In this document: positions 46,676-57,540 of the stretch, one piece after another | How positions within the stretch are numbered: the first letter of the stretch is position 1 | How the letters are laid out: each line of letters starts with the position of its first letter | Source of the DNA: Acanthosepion lycidas | Lineage: Eukaryota; Mollusca; Cephalopoda; Sepiida; Sepiidae | Direction: 5' to 3' | NCBI GenBank assembly: GCA_963932145.1 | Contig: OZ010571.1 | Coordinates: 159,455,192-159,519,191, forward strand | Length of the DNA stretch: 64,000 bases | Position numbers and translations under genes: made by a program | Notes under the pieces: generated by a model | What the model was told of the DNA's origin: nothing | Databases searched by the model: none | Seen by the model: the letters and a program-made list of their open reading frames with translations, nothing else

Positions 46676-47392
46676 TTAGCTTTGCTTCTTGCTTTTCTTA
46701 GACGAGATTGTCGTTGTTGGAGGATGTTTACGCCATAAATAACTGGTCAAACTATTTCCAAGGATATAAATACTGACCACAAACATCCAAAGAACTCCAA
46801 TAAAGAAGAATCTTTGTTTCAATTCAAGCACTTCTAACACAGGGTAGACCCAGATGCCTTTGTTGAATGCCAACCAGAGAATCCAGATGGTGTAGACTGA
46901 GGTAAAGAAAAGGGCCCCAAGTAAACCACGACGCTTTGAAGGATAACAATGATAGACAGACCATTTGTCTAAGAAGAGAAATAGCAAAGGGAAAGTGTGC
47001 ATGATATGATTCAACCAAGCTGGAATTATATTGTCAAGATAACTGGGAAAGATCAGTTCACGATCAAAGAGGTAGATAGCCCAAAATGTAGTCACCACAA
47101 ACATTCCGATCGGAAAAACAAACATCGCATGTGCATGGTCGATAACTTTCTGTAAAGTTTTCAACTCTTCGTTCCGACCCGGTGACTTCATCCAGTCAAT
47201 AATATCTCTGGACAAACATATTCCAAAGTAAAGGGTCTGCAACCAGAGATCCCAATACGTTAGATATTTCCACTTGCCAGCATAGGAATTCCAACCGAAC
47301 TGGATAACCTGAGTATCCGTCCAGGTACCAAGGGCCATCACAAAGAAAGCGACCAGATGAACGAAAACACTGAGCATGTTAAGTGCAGCCAT
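46676..47392 (-). CDS. AIG1/ADTRP family protein (FAHFA hydrolase-type), single exon
   Basis: A 238-residue, multi-pass membrane protein of the androgen-induced gene 1 / ADTRP (Far-17a/AIG1) family, whose vertebrate members are threonine hydrolases that cleave fatty acid esters of hydroxy fatty acids. KWKYLTYWDLWLQ places the candidate nucleophile at Thr45, and WLNHIMHTF the second catalytic residue at His132, matching Thr43 and His134 of human AIG1. FPIGMFVVTTFWAIYLFDRE, a YLDNIIPAWLNH stretch and GIWVYPVLE are further family landmarks. About six hydrophobic segments are visible (near 4-22, 45-62, 87-108, 123-141, 157-176, 196-213). The C-terminus KKQS fits a KKXX endoplasmic-reticulum retrieval signal. 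The ATG at 47392 is chosen because homology starts there and its context AACATGG is strong. The open frame continues upstream to 47461 only through non-ATG codons. Length is normal for the family. No introns interrupt it, unlike vertebrate AIG1. Confidence 0.95.
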   Translation of the reverse strand: MAALNMLSVFVHLVAFFVMALGTWTDTQVIQFGWNSYAGKWKYLTYWDLWLQTLYFGICLSRDIIDWMKSPGRNEELKTLQKVIDHAHAMFVFPIGMFVVTTFWAIYLFDRELIFPSYLDNIIPAWLNHIMHTFPLLFLFLDKWSVYHCYPSKRRGLLGALFFTSVYTIWILWLAFNKGIWVYPVLEVLELKQRFFFIGVLWMFVVSIYILGNSLTSYLWRKHPPTTTISSKKSKKQS

Positions 47393-47657
47393 GTTCGAAT
47401 TATGAATGTTAGGTGTTTTGTGAAAACCGGAAGTTGAAACATCACGTGGCCACCTAACCAAGGGAAATAATTTGAATTCGTAATTTTCGAAACCGAAATA
47501 ACTGTTGTCCTAAAATTAAATTAATTACAACTCTAATGAATTTCTGATGGCCTTAAAACGCTTTAATTATGATATATGATAAACTGAAATTAGAGATTAC
47601 TTTAAATACTTGATCTCTGAAATTCAACAATTTTTATTGATTTTTTAAAAAAATGCT
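47393..47657 (-). promoter_or_regulatory. Probable 5' UTR/promoter interval of the AIG1-like gene
   Basis: Immediately upstream of the start codon. No TATA box or initiator can be assigned with confidence, and an upstream intron cannot be excluded. Confidence 0.3.
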
Positions 47658-47708
47658 GATTTGGCTCAGGCATGGGTTTAGCAGCTAAACCCATGCCTGA
47701 GCCAAATC
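47658..47708. repeat. 51-nt near-palindrome upstream of the AIG1-like gene
   Basis: Two 25-base arms (left starts GATTTGGCTCAGGCATGGGT, right is its exact reverse complement) around a single A. It lies 266 bp upstream of the AIG1-like ATG. It is markedly more GC-rich than the surroundings. No flanking duplication was seen. Confidence 0.93.
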
Positions 47709-47709
47709 T

Positions 47710-50045
47710 GGCTCACACCTCCTAATGTTTTGTTTCTTGTTGTTTACTTCAGCTACAATCAAATTCTGCCTCTCCAAAATATGATGAGCTTTTCACAGCT
47801 GTATTTTGTAGTAAATGTAAAATAATAATAACTCTCTTCACCCACTCCCTTAAAATTCGGGTGAGCTGAGGAAAAAGAAGGAAAGAAATTTGTGAGCCTA
47901 TGTGAGATTTTTGTCTTTCACAAGAATTAACCAGTGAGCTAAGGAAGATGGAAAGACATTTGCAAGCTTATATGAACTTGTTTTGGACCAATGAAAACCT
48001 TGCCATCACAGAAATTAGACACTACAGAATTCCCTATTTTTACTTGATATCATGAGTTTTTTCTTTAATTCTTTCTTTATAGTTGTACATCATATAATCC
48101 TTATGCTTAATGTCAGTAACTATCACTTCATTCATGAAAAATTATAAAAATGTGGTGTTTGGCTGTTGTGCACATATCTGAGGAAAGAAGTTGAATGCTT
48201 GTTACAGGGAGCACTGTCATTCACACAGTGCCAACCCTGTTGTCCAAATATAAGGTAGTGTTCATTTTTGACTCAGTGTGTATTGTTCTTAAAAACTGTA
48301 TACCATATTCTTGAATGTGATAAACTCTAGATGATTATCATGCTTCGAGCTATTCTATTTAATTATTTTTTTCAGTTGTTTTATTGTACAGAAAATTTTA
48401 ATAATTTAAACATAACCTCCATGAATACCCACAAAATAAGTTCTGTGACAGTATGTGAACTTCAACAGCTTATGTTTTCATAATTGTCTCTCCATGAGAA
48501 AGTTACCGTTAAAAAAAAGAGGCCATTCAAAACTTGATATCTCAGCCAGGAATAAGAGGTATACAACAAGAGGTATATTTGTAGCTTCAATTCTGAATGG
48601 TACCAATGGAAAAGTAGGCTCTGCAGCTCTAAAGTGAAAAATCTATTATTTTACTTCCTGTGTCTGCTGTTTGGAGGTGATGTAATGTAGACAAAAGACA
48701 GTTTTAAAAAATATAAACAAAATGAAAGAAAAAACTGAAAAACATGAAGTCAATGAAGCATATTGAAAATATGATTTCACTATCACATTTAGGAAACAGA
48801 AATGTTAAGGAGAAACTTAGTCAAGCAATATTATCAGAGGTCATGTGGAAGGTTTCAAAGTGAAAATGCATTTGAGGTTAGTTAAGAATTTTGAAAACAA
48901 AAACAGAAATTGATTTATGTCCGCTTACTTAAAGTGGAAGTTATGAAAACATATCTCCTGATTGCCAGACAAAAGAAGGGATCAATTAAGTTATAATATT
49001 TGGTAATTTTGAACACAAAGGCATAATCAAGAAACTGATTCATGCCTACCTGTCAAAGAGTGGAAATAGTTTCACTGGCATTAGAAATGTAAACAAATCG
49101 AGAAATAGGATTTTTATCCTTTGCTCAAAGAAATTGAGATAAGAAACAGACCTATTCAATATGATTAAGCCAAAAGATATGGAGACTAATAGCAGGTCAG
49201 AGGAAACAGCTGCTAATCCTTAATTTCATAAACAAGATCAGGGGCTGAGAAAATTCATTGTTGAAAATTAAGATAATTACAATTAATGACTAAAAGTAAA
49301 GATGACTCTTTTGCCTACTCAGTTTAAAATTCAGATTTGTCAAAGAGACAGCTGAAGCAGCAGGCTTAGATGAGATACTAAGAGAGGAGGAGGAAGAAAG
49401 AGGAATTACCTCCACCTATCTGGAAGTAATGGTGCATGGCATAAATTAGAGAAGGAATGCCAACTGCCACCAGTAAAGTGAGTGGCTCTCCAAAATTTGG
49501 AGAGATAATATTGTGAATAAGCAAAAAAGAATTCTTCTTCAAATCAATACTGAAACTTAGAGAACCACCTGATTCCTAAATACTATCAACCCCCACTCTG
49601 GTCTGAGTCAAAGTCAATATAAGCAGAGTGCTTAGGCAACCCAGTGCAGAGAAAGAGACAACAGCAAAGAAAAGATGAAGGTGCTACTGAGATCCACATG
49701 ACATGCTGCCAAGAGAACTCCCGACTTTGAGTCCTGTTCCAAGAATTAGCACCAATAGGCAACTATAGAGATTTTAGTGAGAAGGGTTAATTTTGCTATA
49801 CAAAGAACTATATAAACCAAATCAAAAATTAATCCGAAGGATTTTTATTTTTATTTCATCTGTAAGAACATTTCTATTTTCTTCCTTCATAACACAGCTT
49901 CACCATGGTTCAAACCAGTGCTATGATGACTGATAATACTCAATCCCCACCAGCTCTGTGATCAAGAAACACAACATGGATGGAGCAAAGTGTGAACTGG
50001 GGTGGACAGCGACCAACAAGCCAATTAGTGTGTTTAAAGTCAATG
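47710..50045. other. Intergenic, no gene seen
   Basis: Ordinary AT-rich sequence. A purine-rich patch with a short LREEEEERG frame near 49375 is not supported as coding. Confidence 0.45.
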
Positions 50046-50084
50046 AATATATAACAGATTTCAAAACTGCTATTTTAGCAATAA

Positions 50085-50637
50085 AACCTTGAAGTACTGT
50101 AAGAATCCTTTAAAGACACTGATGGCAGAAGCAAATGAAGTGTATGACTGTGTATGTGTTGGTAAACACTTAGTAGCTGCTAAATTGTTCAACAAGAAAA
50201 GCTTCATTAGTTTTAAGAATGAACTGCCTACATAAGATATAGTACTGACCACTGAAGCATATCCCATGATTGACAAAGAAAAGTTTCAAACTGAACAAAA
50301 AGTATTTTATTATAGATCAGATATGCATGAATATTGAAAATTAATTGAGCTGCTGAAACTTATCTTGGAAAATAATCTAGATGCAGTTTTTAGAGAAATT
50401 ACAAAACTGATAAAAATCCACTTGACAATTCCCATGATTGCATTAAAGCCAGAACACTGCTTTTCAACATTGAAAAGAATAAAAACTTTTCTAACGAGCA
50501 CTATGAATCCTGATAGACTAAATGTACTTGCAGTGATTTCAATGGAGAAAAACTTTCTCAGTCATCCATGGATGAAGGAGAATATTATTAACCTTTTTGC
50601 TCAAAGTAAAACAAGAAGAATGGATTTCATTTTTTAA
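50085..50637 (+). pseudogene. hAT-type transposase C-terminus (ZMYM1-like)
   Basis: Reads, with a few stops, SFISFKNELPT, then TTEAYPMIDKEKFQTEQ, IELLKLILENNLDAVFRE and IKIHLTIPMIALKPEHCFST, continuing LKRIKTFLTSTMNPDRLNVL and ISMEKNFLSHPWMKENIINL before a terminal RRMDFIF and TGA. The T-IP-M-x-x-x-x-x-E-R-CFSTLKRIKTFLR-x-TM-x-x-x-RL block is the dimerisation region of hAT transposases, in the version fused to TTF/MYM-type zinc fingers in ZMYM1-like proteins. The last 90 residues are uninterrupted, but upstream parts carry at least two stops, and the RNase-H-like core is missing. A domesticated exon is possible but not indicated. Confidence 0.75.
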
Positions 50638-50644
50638 ATGAATG

Positions 50645-52335
50645 GATCAAGATTGAACTTTAACAATTTATAAGTAAGTAAAAAATAATATTTTGTTATA
50701 GATTTTGTCAAGTTTATGCATAATTTTTTCTTTTTATGTGTTTGTTTCAGTTTACATAATATTAAAACAATGGCTAAAAATTTTCTGAAGCATCAGCAGA
50801 CACACTAATTTTAGCCATGAATCACCGCTGCTTGATAATTTCTTCTATTTTCTTTGTATTAATTAATCTGGAAGTAGAATATCTGGTAGGGGCCTCAGTA
50901 AGATACAGTGTTCATTACTTATTAAGAGTTTGCCTGTATGTTTGCAAAGAACTAAGATTTTGTATAGCAAACAAATTAAACATACTCAAACATTATTAGA
51001 AAAAAAGTTATCAACTCTCAACCATGACCATTTTTTATAGAGTTGCAAGGTTCAAGATGTCAAAAACAAAATGAAATAAGACACTTTCTCACCTCTGTTA
51101 TAATGAGTGTTTGCAAACGAAGTGAACAAACAAGGATTAAAATTTCAACAGTGTGTACTCATCAAATTTCAGAATATATACATAGTTGTTTGAAAGGTGG
51201 CACAAATTGTTAATATGTGGTTCTTCAGTTTCTGTTGGTAAGGAAAGTGATTAGGTATCAGAGCGTCTTCAGCAGGGTCAGGAGTTGACCAATTTCTTGG
51301 GTTGGCATCAGACTATAGGTCTGGACAGAGTTTGTACAGGTCCTGGAAATCTTGAAAAGTCCTGGAAAATTAGCAGGGCTTTTTCCAGGGCTTGAAAAGT
51401 CCTGGAAAAATCAGCAATAAGCCAAAAGCTCCTTGAAAATACTGGAATTTTCTAAATTGAACTGCCCACACATCCTTTTTCTCAATTCATGAAAGTCAAA
51501 ATCCCAGAAATTTGGCTTTTTTACAAGCTAAAATTGTCCTTTAAGAAAAGTGCTTTTTTAGTCATCAGTAAAATTTGACAATTATTGCGAACAGTGGTTT
51601 GTTTCCTTGATTAGAACAAGTTCATGACCTTGTAGTTACTTCTTGTCTAGGTGGCAAGAAAAGCAGAAAGAATATGAAGGTATGTCTTTTCCTTTTACTG
51701 CTACCCTCACTCAACACTAAAAGAGGAAAAACAAAGATAAAAAACATCACAGACAAGTAAACATCTCCATCAAAGATAAATTAAATTGATACTCATTGAA
51801 TTTGTAGTTGAAAGGAAAATAATACATTATTTTACATTAATAAGATACATTTTAGTAGAATCTCAAAAAATTTATCAGTGTTTTTTAAAATTTGAACAAT
51901 TGAATAAATGTTATTTACATGTCAATTACAAAAGTAAAAAGTCCTTTTAATCTCAAGTCAGCAGTGGGTGAGTTCATGCTGAAAAAATACATATTTTACA
52001 TGTCCAGTATCAATGTGTATTTATGTGTAAACTATATCTAAATTGTTGCCAAAAGTAACAAGTTTAAGAATCAAATTTAACTCAAAGAAAATGTAGATGG
52101 GAAGGATGACAGAATAATAAATTTGCCTTTGATGTGTTTTAGGATAGGACAGAAAATGTGTCTTTGAAAAAATAAGAATGTTATTTTTAAAGTTTGCAGG
52201 CTAATAATGACCTGTATCTACTTTTTGTTGTAAATATAAAAAATTTATGAAATATATTAAAACTTATTTGTTTTTTGTTGCTTGGCTTGCTACTAAAAGT
52301 TCAATCTGACAATCTCTGTCCCTTTACTTTTTCAT
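50645..52335. other. Intergenic with tandem GTCCTGGAAA phrases
   Basis: Near 51340-51420 the phrase AAGTCCTGGAAA (or CAGGTCCTGGAAA) occurs about four times, and again at 54296-54320. These seem to mark repeat sequence bordering the fragment that follows. No gene seen. Confidence 0.4.
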
Positions 52336-52339
52336 ATTT

Positions 52340-53600
52340 CTGCCATAGATGGCTAGAAAATGGAGAAACATATGAACAACTCCTAGACATTTGACCAGAT
52401 GTCATCAAATTTATGAACTTAATTAAAAAAACAGAAAAATGTCCCTAGACTAAGTCCTTCTCCATGGTGTTGTCAAGCATGAATGACATTTTATTTCCAG
52501 TGAAACTGCAAATTTTTGTGTCTGTTTCAAAAACACTAAACCATTTCTGATAAAATATCAGAGCAATAAACTGTTGTTCCTTGCAGATGATCTTTTTAAC
52601 ATGATCATGAAACTGTTAAGAAGATTTGCAAAGAAAGAGCACATTAAAAAGATAATTATATTTTCCAAACTGAAGGAACTTGTAAGAATTTTGTCAAACC
52701 CAAACATTCATAAAGATGCTCTAAAGATCGAGTGTGAATTTCTGGCAGATAGGTCTATGTAAGATTTATTCAAAAAAAGGAAATGTGTCAACAAAAGTTT
52801 TCTTTGCATACAGAATTGCAAAAAAGACAATGTTCATTGCCATAATTGAGAAACTTCTGGTAAATTCCCCCCTTAGACACTGCTATGAATAATCAAGAGT
52901 GGTCTCACCTTGTTTTGTTACACTCCTCTTTTAGAGAGCTATTTCTGTTTACTGGGACTATAAAAGGACACTATACACAAACCTTGTATTCTCAGTTGAA
53001 TAAAGCTTTCTTAAAGCTTAAACCTGCATACTTTTGTCATTACAAATATCATCTTGTAAGGTCACCTGCATGGCTGAACACTGGATCCATTTGTGAAAAA
53101 AATTTGCCACAGAAGACTGTCTAAAAGATGTCTTTCCCACATGATGGACAGAAAACAAGTCAGCAAGTCTGATTGTGATGACATCATCAGTTACTACAAA
53201 GAGTTTGAAGAGGAGGCTGTTGGAAATATTGCTTTCAAGAATTTCAGCAAACATGAAGGCCCTCTGGACACTTTGTTCTACTCTTCTTTGTCTAGCAACA
53301 AAGTATATTAAAAACTGTGGAAAGTTGTTTGCACATTGGTGATACTCTTTTGTGGAGAGAAGTTTCTCATTCACTGACAATATGAAACAGCAGGCTGTGG
53401 TTGCACAGCGCATTATCATGGACTATTTGGACACATTTGGAAGTGCTGGGAATGTTTCCATGACTAAGGCTCTTCTCTGCAGTGCTTCCGATGCCAGAAG
53501 AGCATACAACCAATACCTTGAGAAGAAAAAAGGGCAGACGAAGCAGCTGGACGGAAATCCATGCTTATGGAAATTGATGAACTGAAGACCAAAAACACCA
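52340..53600 (+). pseudogene. Transposon-derived ORF with hAT-like C-terminal motif, decayed
   Basis: Pieces in three frames: WLENGETYEQLLDI near 52350, KLQIFVSVSKTLNHF near 52505, FLADDLFNMIMKLLRRFAKK near 52577, and KDALKIECEFLADRSM near 52720. RRLSKRCLSHMMD and SKSDCDDIISYYKEF lie near 53110-53200. A 77-residue open tail reads VERSFSFTDNMKQQAVVAQR, DYLDTFGSAGN and SASDARRAYNQYLEKKKGQ (53349-53585). V-E-R-x-F-S followed by Q-R-x-x-x-D resembles the C-terminal dimerisation region of hAT-like transposases, and the order resembles multi-copy uncharacterised proteins of fish and invertebrates, from memory. The intact protein is not recoverable here. The exact family is uncertain. Confidence 0.5.
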
Positions 53601-54211
53601 ACTTGAAAATTACAGACTAGATTTGCTCATGTTAGCTGACAGAACTTCACATTTATCACTAAGTCTAATTCCATGTGAAGATCTGCAAAGGATAAATCCA
53701 TAGCAATATCAAAATTGGAAGAAGAGCTGAATGCTAAACTGGATGAACTGAAAAAATGTTATCATTGTGTTCTATACCATGAGTAACAAAAGCCTTGAGT
53801 ACTAGAGTTAAAATGTGTAGTCATTTTGTGAAAATTTCTTTTTGTAGTTCTGTTCATTAAAATCACTATACACAACTTCACAGGAAATGTGCAGCAGTCA
53901 AGAATTTTTGTGACCTTCACAAACCATGTGTAGTTTAGATAGCTAAAATGTGTAGCAGTAAGAATTAAAGTGTGTAATTCAACATTTTCAAGTGTAGTAG
54001 AACTCCAAACTGAGTAGAATGCTACATAAAATGTGAAATATAACCAGGTCTGTATTCAGTTATGTTTTAGCCTTCAATACTTTGATTTCATCATTGCTTT
54101 CAACAGATCCATGTGACATGAATTATTGGAACCATTTGTAGCCTTTCCTCATCTGTGAAACTATTAAAAGATAAATCACAAAATTTGTGTTTATGAAATC
54201 AATGACCATTC

Positions 54212-54213
<2 letters not shown>

Positions 54214-54242
<29 letters not shown>
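54214..54242. repeat. (GT)n microsatellite
   Basis: About 14 GT units. Confidence 0.95.
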
Positions 54243-54243
<1 letters not shown>

Positions 54244-54343
54244 CACCCATATGTGTGTGTCAGTTTCAGTCTATGAAACTTCTTAACATAATTCTGGAAA
54301 AGTCCTTGAAAAGTCCTGGATTTTTTCTTACTTAAATCTGTGG

Positions 54344-54351
54344 GTACCCAG
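54344..54351. repeat. Target-site duplication of the P element, left
   Basis: GTACCCAG, identical to 58580-58587. Eight bp is the duplication length of P elements. Confidence 0.9.
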
Positions 54352-54732
54352 CATGGCGTTCTATACTCCAGGCCAAGTCATGGCACAACTGAGAGCCAGA
54401 ACTGAGGCCTATTGAAAAATGTAGGATTTTCAGAAATTTTAGAAGAAAATGAAGTCAACCACTTTATGAAATACTTAGAATAACATTTTTATTCACACCT
54501 GAGGATAATAGGATGTGTTGAAAGATAAATAAATGAAAGTATGTATTTTTGCTATGAACACTGATAATTATTAAACAACACAAAGGGGTAATTATGATTT
54601 CTGGTAAAAGATATATTGAATCAGAAATGTATATTATTTACAGGTGTCACTGAATCCTTTATTCAATCTATTCCCTGTGAGTGAATAAAGACTTTGGTTT
54701 AAATTTACATTACAGTTACTGGGTTCCAGAAT

Positions 54733-54800
54733 CCGAGAAGGCTGGAAGACATCAGCCGAAGTGTGTATATAACAATCAATCATCGCAGAAATATAGACAA
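54733..54800 (+). repeat. Scrap of the hairpin-tail repeat (hammerhead-like copy 6)
   Basis: GAGAAGGCTGGAAGACATC then AGCCGAAGTGTG: a perfect GGCTG/CAGCC stem with GAGAAG and GAAGTG boxes either side, ending CGCAGAAATATAGACAAAT. It corresponds to the tail of the SINEs at 21.0 and 32.9 kb with the middle deleted. Confidence 0.5.
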
Positions 54801-54816
54801 ATAAAACAAAATCATT

Positions 54817-57045
54817 CTAGGAAAGTTTCAAAACTTTTAGAGCTGGTTCTTCTTCTGATCTAGGTGTGCCATGTTTGCAAAAATTTTTCAAAACTATATT
54901 TGCAAAAATAGAAGCATGCTTTTTCTCCATGTTGAAAAAATTAAACTCAGAAATAAGCATAAAAATGTTACTTAATGATTTATAGCAAACCTTTTCCTTT
55001 ATTTTATGGAAAAGGATGAAACAAAAAAATAACCATTGACAAGTGTGGTCAGAAGGAACTTTTAGTTTTCCATGGTCAATTAAATTGGTATATTTTCCAT
55101 ACTTTTCATAATAAAAATGGGTTTCACATTCACTGGGTTGATTATCATTTCTTGTAATATATCCAGCTATGTACACAAGAGCCATTTTTATTTCATTGGA
55201 AAAAGATGGTTCTAAATTTTCCAGATTGTCAAATATTTCTGAACCTTCCTCACAAAGTTTATAATCACAAGATGTACATTGGTGACCTGGATTAACATCA
55301 AATTCATCAATATTTACGTTTTGATTTAAAAGTAAAGACGTCTGCTTAATATGCAGCTTTTCAATACATTGTTGAACATTTATAAAATAAGTGCCAATTC
55401 TTTTTCTAATGGATCAGTTAAAAATTGCCCAAGTAATACATATTTATGACTTGTAGCTAAAAGGTGTCGACATAGACTAACGATTCCATTGCAATTATGA
55501 TGTATGGCAGTAGCAGTGTTTTGGGATAATTGTTTTTTACAATATCTTGACTGCCAGCCATATTTTGAGCCATTTTACCAAATTCAAAGATAAAATCATG
55601 TCAGGTGTCATTTGGAGATTTGATTTCAGCTTGTAGAGGATCATTATGTAATTTATCAATTTGAAGGCATTTAACATTTAAAATTTTCCACCATGTCAAA
55701 ACCTTGTTTATGAAGAGGGCAGTATCATTCTTACCTGCACTTATTTCAGAGTGAGTGAGAAGTGCATTATATGTTTTTTCAGAAAACACTCTGAGGCAAG
55801 TAGAAACCCGTTGTCTTTCTATTGGCTTTGGAGCAATGGAAATTTCATTTAAATCTGAAAGTTTGACTAGCCTTTCAGATTCAAAACGATATAAGTGTTT
55901 AAGATGTGTCCATTTTGCAACTCTACTTACTCCATCATCATCAAAGATTAGTTCTCCTGTTTTTTCTCTCAGCCACAAATTGCGAATATTTTTCAACAGA
56001 TGAACCTAATCAAAAAGCAACTGTTTATTATCTTCAGTTAACCAAGGTTTTTCAGGAAGTGTAGGATATAATTTAAAAAAAGCTTGATTTATGCGGTTGC
56101 CATCACATATAATAGCCTTTACATCAGCTGGTGCAGATGTGATGGCTTGGACTGTTAATTCAATTTGTTCAAATAAAAAGGCGGATGTTAATTTTGAAAT
56201 TGGAATCAATTTTATAAGAAAATTTGGACCCCTATTGAGACATATCAACATTATACCAAGTACTGTTTGAGCAAGTACAGATGGATTGTCAACTGATTTA
56301 CCAAATAGTTGTTTGCCATGATATAGCAACATCTTTTTGATATATACTTCATCATGGAGAAATATGCACCCTTTTTGACTGGTATTAAGAGTATTAAATA
56401 TAGATAGGAAAAAAGATTTTTCATTAAGTTTTGAAACTTTTGATGTCATCCTTCATAATGTTGCTAATGAGGGTAATTGAAAATCATATCTTAATTCATT
56501 ATACAATGTCCGTGATCTTGGATAGTACCCAAAAGCATGCACAACTATATCTGAGCTGTATTTTATTCCAACCATTTTGGGAGTCATTGCTAAAAATTGT
56601 TGACTCAGGATATTATTCTTGTGATCAAAAGCCATAGAATTTAAATATCGAATGATTTCTTCCAGTTTTGACCAAGTATCAACTGTATTTATGATTTTTG
56701 GACAGGCTGCTAATATAACACTTAACTCCATAATGAAATGTTTCAAAGCGCAAATTGTTATAAAAGAGGAATACCATCAATAGATTTTAATAATTGAACA
56801 GTTAAAATATTTTCATCCAAAAATGCTACAACTGGACATATAAAGTTTTTTTTGTTGTTAAGCAGACTTTCAAATTTGTATAATTTTATCTAATTATAAA
56901 AAAGCATCAAGTTCATCAGCAATTTGATTTCTAACAGTACTGGAGGTTTTTTTTATTCCTTTGAACAGCTAAGGGTGTTGGTATTTGACTACTTGGCACA
57001 CCTGGCCATACAGATGATGGATTTTTGGAACGTATTTTTCCATTA
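54817..57045 (-). pseudogene. P-element (THAP9-like) transposase, inactivated
   Basis: From right to left: NKKNFICPVVAFLDENILTV near 56850, ALKHFIMELSVILAACPKI from about 56750, FLHDEVYIKKMLLYHGKQLF near 56360, and ICDGNRINQAFFKLYP near 56110. Then LLFD-stop-VHLLKNIRNLWL near 56010, ELIFDDDGVSRVAKWTHLK, SDLNEISIAPKPIERQRVST, KVLTWWKILNVK, LLGQFLTDPLEKE near 55400, YIAGYITR near 55150 and a C-terminal TAG. CDGxxxN, FDxxHLLKNIRN and (S/T)DPLE are the signature blocks of the P-element/THAP9 catalytic core. From 56746 to about 55530 a single frame is kept, broken only by TGA at 56453-56455, TAG at 56006-56008 and TGA at 55601-55603. At least three frame changes occur elsewhere (about 56775, 55520, 55385). 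No N-terminal THAP zinc finger was found. Without those changes it would be a normal-length catalytic region, so decay seems recent, but this copy is inactive. Confidence 0.88.
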
Positions 57046-57070
57046 ACTTATGGTATAAAAATTTGAAGGC

Positions 57071-57296
57071 CAAAAAAAAAGTTATTCCTATTTATTGTTT
57101 AAAGCGTATTAAAATAACCAAACTAAAGGAAAGGCTACTTATGAATGTTTTTAAATTTAATAAAGTTTTAAAGTAAACAACTTACTTTAAAAAACTTTAT
57201 ATTAAATTTAAAAACATTCATAAGTAGCCTTTCCTTTAGTTTGGTTATTTTAATACGCTTTAAACAATAAATAGGAATATATAACTTTTTTTTTTT
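57071..57296. repeat. Long inverted repeat inside the P element
   Basis: Arms of about 95-110 bp (left 57071-57176, right 57182-57296) with a 5-nt centre. Identity is nearly complete apart from 1-4-nt indels. The inner unit contains AAATAACCAAACTAAAGG and its inverse. It sits directly 5' of the transposase remnant. It could be a nested foldback MITE or a structural part of the element. Confidence 0.9.
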
Positions 57297-57540
57297 ACCT
57301 TAACAAAGCAAAACAATAAAAGTAAAGTAAAAATAATGCATTTTTTTGTCCTTTAACAACAATATCAGAAAAATATTAAAATAAATATGATAAATAAAAT
57401 GGTATACTTGTCTTGTAAAATAAATTTTGTAGTCAAAAGGCGTAAAAAAGGAGACCTTTCTAAAAAAAAAAAAAAATAATAATTAAAAATAAAAATAAAA
57501 ATAAAATATTGACATTAACTGCATGTAATAAATTTATTAT

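Noticed and set aside
47393-47461. Upstream extension of the AIG1-like frame by 23 residues
   Set aside because: It begins on TTG, has no homology to the family N-terminus, and the ATG at 47392 has a strong context and coincides with the start of similarity.
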